Assembly (NCBI GenBank): GCA_007129085.1 | Contig: SKWF01000164.1 | Span: 1-7,110 of the forward strand | Direction: 5' to 3' | DNA from: Balneolaceae bacterium | GTDB taxonomy: Bacteria; Bacteroidota; Rhodothermia; Balneolales; Balneolaceae | DNA length: 7,110 nt | Shown here: one piece after another, positions 1 through 5,954 of the stretch | How positions within the stretch are numbered: the stretch's first letter is position 1 | Layout of the letters: the number at the start of each line of letters is the position of its first letter | Notes under the pieces: model-generated | Database searches by the model: none | Told to the model about the DNA's origin: nothing | Seen by the model: only the letters and a program-made list of their open reading frames with translations | Made by a program: the position numbers and the translations under genes

Positions 1-162
1 AAAGATGGAGAAACTCCACCTGAACTCCCCGACCAGTTTCGATGGAGCATTTATGAACGATATTCTGAGCTTTATGAAGTGTTGACGGGCAATAGTTTTG
101 AACCGAAGCCGGTTCAAAAATTTGATGATACACTGGAACAGATTTTTTCCCAATATCTGTAG
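1..162 (+). CDS. purC: C-terminal end of phosphoribosylaminoimidazole-succinocarboxamide synthase (SAICAR synthase), 5' partial
   Basis: The frame is open from base 1 and stops at TAG 160-162, leaving 53 visible residues; the start lies left of the window. The visible part contains LPDQFRW followed by YSELYEVLTG, which matches the end of SAICAR synthases, where an LP-(D/E)-x segment leads into a helix of the type RYxELYExLTG. The enzyme joins CAIR to aspartate using ATP in purine synthesis, in the cytoplasm. The catalytic and ATP-binding regions are outside the window, so the call rests on the C-terminal helix alone. After LTG there are about 21 more residues (to IFSQYL), a somewhat long tail. 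The gene converges on bioC with 22 bases between the two stops. I am fairly sure of the family, less sure that the gene is intact. Confidence 0.7.
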   Translation, partial: KDGETPPELPDQFRWSIYERYSELYEVLTGNSFEPKPVQKFDDTLEQIFSQYL

Positions 163-184
163 AAATGCTCTTTCGAAACCGTTT

Positions 185-970
185 TTAGGCAACACGTTTG
201 AGAGCCAGAAACACATTGTGGTAGGTAACTTCTACTTTTCCACCCTGACGCTCAGTCCAGTAATCATTCAACAGCTTAACCTGTTTTACGGATAGTGATT
301 TCCCGCTATTGGAAACTGAGGTCCCGTTCCTTTTCATATGACGGTAAAAGGCGTAGAGATCATCGTAAGTCTCACGAGTTTGATCTTCGTAAAAATCGAC
401 CTGAAACGGTCCCATGGAGAGATGAATAATTAACTGTTCTGTTTCGGGAAATGAATTTGCTGTACAGGGAATACCGAGATCCAAACAGTATTTTCGCCAC
501 TCCGGAAAGGTATCTTCGCCGGGAAAAGCCATTAACATCAATCCGCCCGGTTTCAATGCGTACGAGAGCTTCTCAAGCGTCATGGCAGGCTGATGAAACC
601 ATTCCGCCACATAATTCCCGGTTATTAGTGCATACTTCTCTTCGGGCAGCTCATCTGCTTCAACATCTAACGTTTTAAATGTGATATTTTCGGGTTCCCC
701 AATACGATTTTTACAAAATTCCACCATCTCTTCTGAAAGATCAGTTATCTCCATGGGGCGTTTGCCAAACAGGCGAACTAAGTGATCTGTAAAATAGCCC
801 GTGCCGCAACCGATCTCTAATATTTCGCCGGGCGGAACAGAGTAGAGCCACGGATCTAACGAATTTGCAAGGCGATCTGCCGTCTCCTTTTGAATTGTAG
901 AGTGTTCGTGATAATACTGCGGATCTGTTGAAAATGCCTTTTTAATATCGGCTCGATACTCTTTATACAT
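185..970 (-). CDS. bioC: Malonyl-[acyl-carrier protein] O-methyltransferase
   Basis: This 261-residue class I SAM-dependent methyltransferase has the normal BioC length. BioC methylates the free carboxyl of malonyl-ACP so that fatty acid synthesis can build a pimeloyl chain for biotin. The N-terminus (KKAFSTDPQYYHEHSTIQ, residues 10-27) has the BioC pattern of an AF-x-Y-x-x-H-x-x-x-Q segment. SAM motif I is ILEIGCGTGYF at 50-60, the acidic residue after strand 2 is in ITDLSEEM at 75-82, and Asp102 follows. GNYVAEWF (118-125) replaces the common SN-x-ALQW-like segment. LKPGGLMLMAFP (139-150) precedes a BioC-like TFPEWRK and a NSFPE segment. LYAFYRHMKRNGT (205-217) matches the family's C-terminal LLR-x-LKxxGA region. 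Its ATG lies inside the end of the upstream hydrolase gene (8-base overlap), suggesting translational coupling and a shared pathway. BioC identity is well supported by the motifs outside the SAM fold. Confidence 0.88.
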   Translation of the reverse strand: MYKEYRADIKKAFSTDPQYYHEHSTIQKETADRLANSLDPWLYSVPPGEILEIGCGTGYFTDHLVRLFGKRPMEITDLSEEMVEFCKNRIGEPENITFKTLDVEADELPEEKYALITGNYVAEWFHQPAMTLEKLSYALKPGGLMLMAFPGEDTFPEWRKYCLDLGIPCTANSFPETEQLIIHLSMGPFQVDFYEDQTRETYDDLYAFYRHMKRNGTSVSNSGKSLSVKQVKLLNDYWTERQGGKVEVTYHNVFLALKRVA

Positions 971-1661
971 CTACTTCTGTTCTGCTGCTTAATACGGATT
1001 TAATAATTTCGTAACAGGCACCGGGATTTGTAAATGGAAAAAGGTGCCCACTCTGTTTTAGCTCAAAATATTGACTGTAATATCGAAGTTCATGGTACAT
1101 CTCTCGGGCCTGATGCCGGGATACAACATGATCATCTGTACCATGAAGAATCGTAATTTGTGGTACATCAAAAAACCTCTGACGTGGAAATTGATCTTCC
1201 AGAAAGAGATTCAAATCTTCAAGCAAGAGCTCATGATTTAGACTTTCCGGAACCTTTGGGTAACTGCCAGCCGGCTGAGATGCTTTTCTATAAAACTCCT
1301 CCAATACCTTCTTAGGAGTTTCAACAAATTGAGAAAGCATCTCTCGAAGCATCAACTTTGATCTATTCTGTTTAGAATTTTCAAACGGTTGATAATTCAA
1401 AAATCCGCCCATAATTACCAGGTGGTCTGCAGAATTTACCAGATCATCACTACACCAGTGCAACCCCAATGAATGGGTTAAAAGAACTTTAAGCTTGCCA
1501 TTTTTTTCTGAAAACTCCGGAGAGTTAGGATCAGAAAAATAACCTCGATCAGATTTTTTAAACCTGTAATCCTCATCAAAATATTCAATTAGAGGGTTCC
1601 AAAACGAGGACGTCATCGCCCAACCGTGACAAGCTATTATTTCGGTGTTTGAACTATCCAT
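963..1661 (-). CDS. Alpha/beta hydrolase, probable BioH-type pimeloyl-ACP methyl ester esterase
   Basis: This 232-residue cytoplasmic protein (no signal peptide) has a complete alpha/beta hydrolase layout. The HGW oxyanion-side motif is at residues 12-14, as in BioH. The nucleophile elbow THSLG at 62-66 gives Ser64. The acid is probably Asp177 in GTDDHVV, and the base His206 in SGHLF. The first elbow position is Thr rather than the usual Gly, which is tolerated in the fold but atypical. A short cap region (about 90-165) lies between core strands, as in small esterases. The gene directly precedes and overlaps bioC, and BioC needs a partner that hydrolyses pimeloyl-ACP methyl ester. From that I infer a BioH-like role. 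Several unrelated-looking hydrolase families (BioH, BioG, BioK, BioJ, BioV) fill this step in different bacteria, and I cannot tell which this one belongs to, so no symbol is given. An unrelated esterase is possible. The ATG is supported by a GGAG upstream. Confidence 0.72.
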   Translation of the reverse strand: MDSSNTEIIACHGWAMTSSFWNPLIEYFDEDYRFKKSDRGYFSDPNSPEFSEKNGKLKVLLTHSLGLHWCSDDLVNSADHLVIMGGFLNYQPFENSKQNRSKLMLREMLSQFVETPKKVLEEFYRKASQPAGSYPKVPESLNHELLLEDLNLFLEDQFPRQRFFDVPQITILHGTDDHVVSRHQAREMYHELRYYSQYFELKQSGHLFPFTNPGACYEIIKSVLSSRTEVDV

Positions 1662-1671
1662 GCAGCGAATT

Positions 1672-1675
1672 CTCC
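1672..1675 (-). promoter_or_regulatory. Possible Shine-Dalgarno site of the hydrolase gene
   Basis: On the minus strand GGAG is followed by ten bases and the ATG at 1661. This is one of the few recognisable purine-rich sites ahead of a gene in this window, since most other starts have AT-rich leaders or rely on overlap with the preceding gene. It favours the ATG at 1661 as the start. The spacing is slightly long, and the motif is short enough to be chance. Confidence 0.35.
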
Positions 1676-1709
1676 GGTAGTTACATTTAAAAAAATCGCG
1701 AAATAATGA

Positions 1710-2813
1710 TTAGTCTTGCATGGATTCCGTGAGCTGCTCACGATCGGTTTGTGTCCATGTGGAATCTGCCTGAAATGTTCGCCCCATTGACTGGAATTGT
1801 CGTACAAAACGCCGTTTTGTAACGTTTGGAGCAAACTGTCCATACTCAATCATGAACAGTCTTTCAGTTTCAGGATCGTAATAGGTGAAGTTCACAAATG
1901 GTCCTCCCATAAAGTCACCTGTCATTCTCCAGGTACCGAGAGTTTCATACCCCTGAATTCGATCATCTCGCTGTACTTCACGGGTTTCAATATCTCTACG
2001 ATACTCTGTCGTAACATACGATTCCTCTCGTTCACCACGAATATAGGTTTCCATAAGGGAATCACGCGTTGCATTGATCCATTCCTGATCTACAAAATCA
2101 AAACTCTCTACATTATCCTGAGTCCACGCCCACATCCATCTATTATTTTCGGGCAGATAACGCCGAAAGACTACAACATCTGTAGTGTCTACTGTTTGCA
2201 CATAATCGTGCTGAATGCGAACCGACCACCCGCGATTTTCCCACAGTGAATCGGATTCCGCAACCTGTTCTCCCCTCCTAAAGATGTGCTCAAGGCGTCG
2301 TTCAAATTCAAGCTCTTTCAAATTATTGACTAGAGACTCCTCGGAATTACGAATTTTTCGGGCAAGTTCGGCATCATCAGTAGAAGAAAGGATCAATGAC
2401 CATTGATCTCTCACCCAGCGATCCTCGAGAGGAAAAGCGAAGCTATCCCCATTACGCACTCGGTTTTCAACCTCCTCACTTAAAATACTTCGAATAAACC
2501 TGCTCACATTCGTTTCTTCATCAATAGGAGCTGCAAAAATTATATTTTTATGCTGGCGAATACGATCAAGTTGTTCGTTATTTCGAAAATCTCGAAATGT
2601 AAGTCTGTAACTCGGCTCACGACTCGGCAGTGTCGTAATCATCTTTCCAAATGTCTCCTCAATAGCCATAGCTGTTTCACTATTCCATTGGGTAGAATCC
2701 ATAACGACAATCACCTCATCTACCTCACCAATTGATTTAGGCCGATAATCCCCCGAACAGGCCGATATTAAAAATAGAAGTGCAAGTGGCAGAATCAGTT
2801 GTGCAATTTTCAT
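1710..2813 (-). CDS. DUF4837 family lipoprotein of unknown function
   Basis: This is a 367-residue exported lipoprotein. Residues 1-18 form a signal peptide (Lys2, hydrophobic LILPLALLFLIS) ending in the lipobox ISAC, so Cys19 would be acylated. Ser follows the cysteine, giving no inner-membrane retention signal by the E. coli rule. The mature protein has the features I associate with DUF4837: GEVDEVIVVMDSTQW after the lipid anchor, LPSREPSY at 62-69, KNIIFA at 89-94, then a charged central stretch. The diagnostic C-terminal part is GTWRMTGDFMGGPFV (293-307) and FAPNVTKRRFVRQF (327-340). The family is found in Bacteroidota and has no established function that I know of. The gene starts 28 bases after trpA and ends 48 bases before the hydrolase gene, so it is probably co-transcribed with both. 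Its leader is AT-rich with no Shine-Dalgarno sequence. The family call is firm; no role in tryptophan or biotin synthesis can be claimed. Confidence 0.85.
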   Translation of the reverse strand: MKIAQLILPLALLFLISACSGDYRPKSIGEVDEVIVVMDSTQWNSETAMAIEETFGKMITTLPSREPSYRLTFRDFRNNEQLDRIRQHKNIIFAAPIDEETNVSRFIRSILSEEVENRVRNGDSFAFPLEDRWVRDQWSLILSSTDDAELARKIRNSEESLVNNLKELEFERRLEHIFRRGEQVAESDSLWENRGWSVRIQHDYVQTVDTTDVVVFRRYLPENNRWMWAWTQDNVESFDFVDQEWINATRDSLMETYIRGEREESYVTTEYRRDIETREVQRDDRIQGYETLGTWRMTGDFMGGPFVNFTYYDPETERLFMIEYGQFAPNVTKRRFVRQFQSMGRTFQADSTWTQTDREQLTESMQD

Positions 2814-2841
2814 AATGAATAAGTTTTAAATTTTTACCGTC

Positions 2842-3654
2842 TCAAATAATACCAAATTTCAGCTCTTTAACAAATGAATAGAGTTTCTGTTTCCACCCTT
2901 TTTCAGGGTAATTAGCACGGATATTCTCTACCAGGGCACTTCCCACAATAAATCCATCAAGCTCCTTCGAGATCCGGAGAGCATCCTTGTGTGATTTAAT
3001 TCCAAATCCTACCAACTTTGGATTTCGTGTAACATTATCATTCACTCTTTTAATAAAACGCTTAACCGACTCAGCTATTTCATCACCATCTCTTGCCCCT
3101 GTAACGCCCGTTACCGACACACAGTAAACAAACCCATCACTTCTCTCGTCAATAACCCTCATTCGCTCACTTGTGGTGTTTGGAGCTACCAGGTAAATTA
3201 ACGAGAGATCATTTTTATCAGCTTCCTCGGCAATAATCGACGATTCTTCCAGTGGAGCATCCGGTATAATCAATCCATCTACCCCGGCTTGATGAGCGTC
3301 GCTACAAAATTTCTCAACTCCATACCGATACACAGGGTTGATGTAGCCCATCAAAATAATCGGTATCTCAGATGACTTCCGAATCTCCCGAACCATCTCA
3401 AAAATGCGAGACATCGTTATCCCATTTTCGATGGCGGTATTACTTGCAAACTGAATCGTTGGACCATCAGCGAGTGGGTCGCTGAACGGCATTCCCAACT
3501 CAATAATATCTGCGCCATTCTCCTCAAACCCTAACACTAAATCTACGGTAGATTCCAGGTCCGGATATCCCGATGAAAGGAAAAGTGACATGATTTTATC
3601 ATTCGATTCCCTGTTTTCAAAAACGTTATTCAGCCGATTTTTTTGTGCTATCAT
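2842..3654 (-). CDS. trpA: Tryptophan synthase alpha subunit
   Basis: TrpA cleaves indole-3-glycerol phosphate to indole and glyceraldehyde 3-phosphate and passes indole through a tunnel to TrpB. The 270 residues match the usual length. The signature IIELGMPFSDPLADGP (50-65) supplies the catalytic Glu52 and Asp63. IMGYINPVY-like residues (ILMGYINPVY) and GVDGLIIPDAPLEE follow. VSVTGVTGAR is the flexible loop that closes over the substrate, and VGFGIKS and FIVGSALV form the phosphate-binding end of the barrel. The start ATG overlaps the trpB stop as ATGA (3651-3654) with no visible ribosome binding site, which points to translational coupling and matched amounts of the two subunits. All key residues are present, so the subunit should be active. 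I am very sure of this call. Confidence 0.97.
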   Translation of the reverse strand: MIAQKNRLNNVFENRESNDKIMSLFLSSGYPDLESTVDLVLGFEENGADIIELGMPFSDPLADGPTIQFASNTAIENGITMSRIFEMVREIRKSSEIPIILMGYINPVYRYGVEKFCSDAHQAGVDGLIIPDAPLEESSIIAEEADKNDLSLIYLVAPNTTSERMRVIDERSDGFVYCVSVTGVTGARDGDEIAESVKRFIKRVNDNVTRNPKLVGFGIKSHKDALRISKELDGFIVGSALVENIRANYPEKGWKQKLYSFVKELKFGII

Positions 3655-4838
3655 GAAAAGTAATTTGCTATGGTTGTCATATCTTTATCGCCACGGCCGG
3701 AACAGTTTAGAACAACTACTTCATCCTTTTTTGTGCTCGGCATTAGTGTCTCGAGATGGGCCAATGCGTGTGCGGTTTCTATTGCCGGGATAATTCCCTC
3801 CAGCTCTGAAGTTCTCTTCACAGCAGCCATTGCATCATCGTCCGTCACACCGTGATAACTCACTCGTTTAATATCGTGCAGGTAGGCATGCTCCGGGCCA
3901 ATACCGGGATAATCCAGCCCGGCACTGATTGAGTGCGCTAGCTGAATCTGCCCCTCATTGCTGTGCAGTAAATAGCTCAGTGATCCATGCAGAATACCCG
4001 GCGTACCGATGGTTAATGTAGCTGCGGTTTGATCCGTTTCAGATCCTAAACCTGCCGCCTCAATTCCGATCATTTTTACACTTTCATCATCTATAAACGG
4101 GTAGAAAAAGCCAATAGCATTCGAACCTCCACCCACACATGCCATAAGATAATCAGGAAGTCTCCCCTCTTTTTCTTGGAGTTGTCGTCGTGTTTCATCG
4201 CCAATAACCCTGTGGAAGTTCCGCGTCATCATCGGGTATGGATGAGGACCAACCACCGAACCGATAATGTAAAACGTATCCTCAACATTGGTTACCCAGT
4301 CGCGGATCGCCTCGTTGGTGGCATCTTTTAATGTTTTAGAGCCGCTGCTTACAGGCCGTACATCTGTGCCGAGAAGCTTCATTCGTTCCACATTCAGCTT
4401 TTGCCGCTCCATGTCCTCTGCACCCATATAAACGACGCACTCAAGACCAAACTTGGCACAGACCGTAGCTGTGGCCACACCATGTTGCCCCGCTCCCGTT
4501 TCGGCAATAATTCGCTTCTTGCCCATCTTTTTGGCCAACAGAATCTGGCCAATGGCATTGTTAATTTTATGAGCACCGGTATGGCAAAGATCTTCCCGCT
4601 TCAGATAAATTTTCGCTTTTCCGTAATGATCCGTCAACCGATCGGCAAACGTCAATTTGGTTGGGCGGCCTACATACTCCTGCAAAAGTGCATGATACTC
4701 TTTCTGAAATTCAGGATCACCCTGAGTTTCTTCATATGCTACTTCAAGTTCTTCAAGGGCCGGGATCAATATCTCCGGTACAAACTTTCCGCCATACTTT
4801 CCAAAATAGCCCTGCTTCGTTGGCGCTGTGTATTTCAT
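3651..4838 (-). CDS. trpB: Tryptophan synthase beta subunit
   Basis: TrpB is the PLP enzyme that condenses indole with L-serine to make tryptophan, as an alpha2-beta2 complex with TrpA. The 395 residues have the usual length for the TrpB1 type. The N-terminus GYFGKYGGKFVPE is typical. The PLP lysine is Lys91 in HTGAHKINN, the catalytic glutamate is Glu113 in AETGAGQHG, and the PLP phosphate loop is CVGGGSNAIG at 234-243. LDYPGIGPEHAYL (308-320) and the terminal CSGRGDKD (379-386) are also canonical, with Ser380 placed to contact the pyridine nitrogen. The gene is separated from trpF by 232 bases that contain a palindromic repeat, so it may be partly transcribed from its own promoter, though I found no convincing one. 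No Shine-Dalgarno sequence is visible ahead of the ATG. Nothing looks damaged. Confidence 0.98.
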   Translation of the reverse strand: MKYTAPTKQGYFGKYGGKFVPEILIPALEELEVAYEETQGDPEFQKEYHALLQEYVGRPTKLTFADRLTDHYGKAKIYLKREDLCHTGAHKINNAIGQILLAKKMGKKRIIAETGAGQHGVATATVCAKFGLECVVYMGAEDMERQKLNVERMKLLGTDVRPVSSGSKTLKDATNEAIRDWVTNVEDTFYIIGSVVGPHPYPMMTRNFHRVIGDETRRQLQEKEGRLPDYLMACVGGGSNAIGFFYPFIDDESVKMIGIEAAGLGSETDQTAATLTIGTPGILHGSLSYLLHSNEGQIQLAHSISAGLDYPGIGPEHAYLHDIKRVSYHGVTDDDAMAAVKRTSELEGIIPAIETAHALAHLETLMPSTKKDEVVVLNCSGRGDKDMTTIANYFS

Positions 4839-4910
4839 AGCTTTTACATCTAAAATTCGAAATTGAGTGCAGTAAATAATTTTCGGAGGGTGTACAAAAC
4901 CCGATTATTC

Positions 4911-5010
4911 TTCGACTTCATTCATCGCGTTGCTCTTCATTGTACTCAGAATGACGTTTATCGTCACATTGAGTGCACACCGAGTGATAGCAAGGTGGAA
5001 GTCGAAATGT
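4911..5010. repeat. Palindromic intergenic repeat, copy A (trpF-trpB gap)
   Basis: This 100-base element aligns without gaps to 5799-5898, with 18 differences by my count (82% identity). Its ends are a perfect 9-base inverted pair, TTCGACTTC at 4911-4919 and GAAGTCGAA at 4998-5006. The centre is a second inverted pair, 4941-4956 against 4962-4977, giving 14 pairs of 16 (two of them G-T) around a 5-base loop. Weaker similarity extends past the right edge (TAAGGTTT, then CAAAAC) to about 5034, with a one-base indel. The arms resemble the GTCATTCTGAG.../TTCGACT... dispersed repeats common between genes in Bacteroidota. It is non-coding and would be transcribed if trpF and trpB share a message. 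Confidence 0.88.
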
Positions 5011-5018
5011 TATAACTA

Positions 5019-5034
5019 AGGTTTCGCAAAACCT
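5019..5034. other. Small perfect hairpin beside repeat copy A
   Basis: AGGTTT (5019-5024) and AAACCT (5029-5034) are perfectly complementary around the 4-base loop CGCA. It lies just after the trpF stop in the direction of transcription. No U-run follows on the minus strand (the next bases read TAGTTATAAC), so it is not a standard intrinsic terminator. A weaker version stands at the same place beside copy B (about 5907-5922), so it is probably the outer part of the same repeat unit. It could act as an mRNA end-stabilising or processing structure, but that is speculation. Confidence 0.4.
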
Positions 5035-5070
5035 CCTTTCTTACTGTTTAGTACTCAATAGTGTTTTCTG

Positions 5071-5736
5071 TTACAATTCCTGTTCTTCCCAAATATCCCG
5101 CATCTCATCAAAAAACCGTTCTACTTTATCAAAATCCTTGAGTCCGGGTGACTCTTCCAGCCCGCTCGACAGATCGACCGCATAAGGCTGAACGGTTTTG
5201 ATGGCATCCCCTACATTTTCGGGATTCAATCCACCGGATAGAAAAAACGGTTTGATCTCTGCAATTTCCGAAAGCACAGACCAATCAAACGACTTGCCTG
5301 TACCACCCCACTTTCCGGATACTTTCGTATCAAACAGAAAATAGTCTGCCACCTCCACATAAGGCGTTACGGCTTGATGGAGTTCCTCAGGAGACGTGTT
5401 ATCGTCAATATGGAAAGCTTTAATGATCGCTTTTTCGACCAGTTCGCAATATTCAACTGATTCATTGCCGTGAAGTTGTACAAAATCCAATCCAGTTTGA
5501 CGCGCAATGGAATTCACGTCATCAAGCGGCTGATTTACGAATACCCCAACCTTTTCGGGACCCTCAAGCCAGTTAATAATGGCCCCTGCCTTGGCGGGAT
5601 CGACATAACGAGGGCTTTTTTCATAAAAAATAAAGCCAATATAATCGGCCAGTGCACCGGAGACAAACCGGGCATCTTCCAGTGTCGTAATTCCACAAAT
5701 TTTTACTTTCGATCGCTTCTCTGGTTCAGCAAACAT
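5071..5736 (-). CDS. trpF: Phosphoribosylanthranilate isomerase
   Basis: TrpF performs the Amadori rearrangement of phosphoribosylanthranilate to CdRP, the step between TrpD and TrpC. The 221 residues make a single-domain beta/alpha barrel, slightly longer than the common 200-210 because of a short charged N-terminal extension before KICGIT. The general base is Cys14 in KICGIT and the general acid Asp136 in FLFDTK. DFVQLHG (84-90), GGTGKSFDW (144-152), LSGGLNPENV (166-175) and VDLSSGLE (187-194) build the rest of the active site and the phosphate site. It is not fused to trpC as in E. coli. No Shine-Dalgarno sequence is seen ahead of the ATG. The gene is isolated from both neighbours by gaps of over 200 bases, each carrying a copy of the same repeat, unlike the overlapping gene pairs elsewhere in the cluster. 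Identity is certain; the odd flanks are discussed in the findings. Confidence 0.96.
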   Translation of the reverse strand: MFAEPEKRSKVKICGITTLEDARFVSGALADYIGFIFYEKSPRYVDPAKAGAIINWLEGPEKVGVFVNQPLDDVNSIARQTGLDFVQLHGNESVEYCELVEKAIIKAFHIDDNTSPEELHQAVTPYVEVADYFLFDTKVSGKWGGTGKSFDWSVLSEIAEIKPFFLSGGLNPENVGDAIKTVQPYAVDLSSGLEESPGLKDFDKVERFFDEMRDIWEEQEL

Positions 5737-5798
5737 ATTCGATAAATTTTTTAGCTAATGGTCTAACTGCAATAAGACTTTGTAAAACAGAGTGATAC

Positions 5799-5898
5799 TT
5801 CGACTACATTCGTCGCCCCGCTCCTCATTGCGCTCAGTATGACGTTAACCGTCACATTGAGCGCACACCGAGAGTAGTCGAGGTGGAAGTCGAAATGT
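5799..5898. repeat. Palindromic intergenic repeat, copy B (trpC-trpF gap)
   Basis: This is the same element as 4911-5010, in the same orientation and of exactly the same length. The central hairpin pairs 5829-5844 with 5850-5865 around TTAAC, with 15 pairs of 16, slightly stronger than copy A. The outer arm TTCGACTAC (5799-5807) can pair with GTAGTCGA at 5874-5881 (8 perfect pairs) or, with one mismatch, with GAAGTCGAA at 5886-5894. It lies within the 218-base gap between the trpC stop and the trpF start and has no coding potential. Confidence 0.88.
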
Positions 5899-5915
5899 AC
5901 TGCATTAAGGTTTAT

Positions 5916-5951
5916 CAAAACTACTACAAGTTACAGATTCTACCGCGCAAA
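5916..5951 (-). promoter_or_regulatory. Weak candidate Bacteroidota-type promoter ahead of trpF
   Basis: On the minus strand TAGTTTTG (5923-5916) fits the Bacteroidota -7 consensus TAnnTTTG. TTTG stands upstream at 5951-5948, with 24 bases between, a few more than the usual spacing of about 19-21. If real it would start transcription just past the trpC stop and upstream of repeat copy B and trpF. The motif is short and AT-rich, so a chance match is quite possible. Confidence 0.2.
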
Positions 5952-5954
5952 TAG

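Noticed and set aside
163..184. Possible bidirectional terminator between purC and bioC stops
   Set aside because: The 22 bases hold only the short palindrome TTTCGAAA and a T-run; there is no GC-rich stem followed by a U-run in either direction.
963..1661. Hydrolase as a decayed pseudogene because of the odd elbow
   Set aside because: Ser64, Asp177 and His206 are all present in order, the frame is intact, and the stop overlap with bioC is maintained.
1797..2249. Open plus-strand frame of 150 codons
   Set aside because: It lies wholly opposite the DUF4837 gene, whose protein is recognisable over its full length; the opposite translation matches no family I know.
4401..4853. Open plus-strand frame of 150 codons
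   Set aside because: It is antisense to the N-terminal part of trpB, where active-site motifs fix the real frame; the antisense product has no recognisable features.
4862..4871. ATTGAGTGCA, identical to ten bases inside repeat copy A (4968-4977)
   Set aside because: A single 10-base match with no conserved flanks is too little to call a third, degraded repeat copy.
4839..5070. Trp attenuator or leader peptide ahead of trpB
   Set aside because: No short reading frame with clustered Trp codons and no terminator with a U-run is visible; the gap is mostly the palindromic repeat.
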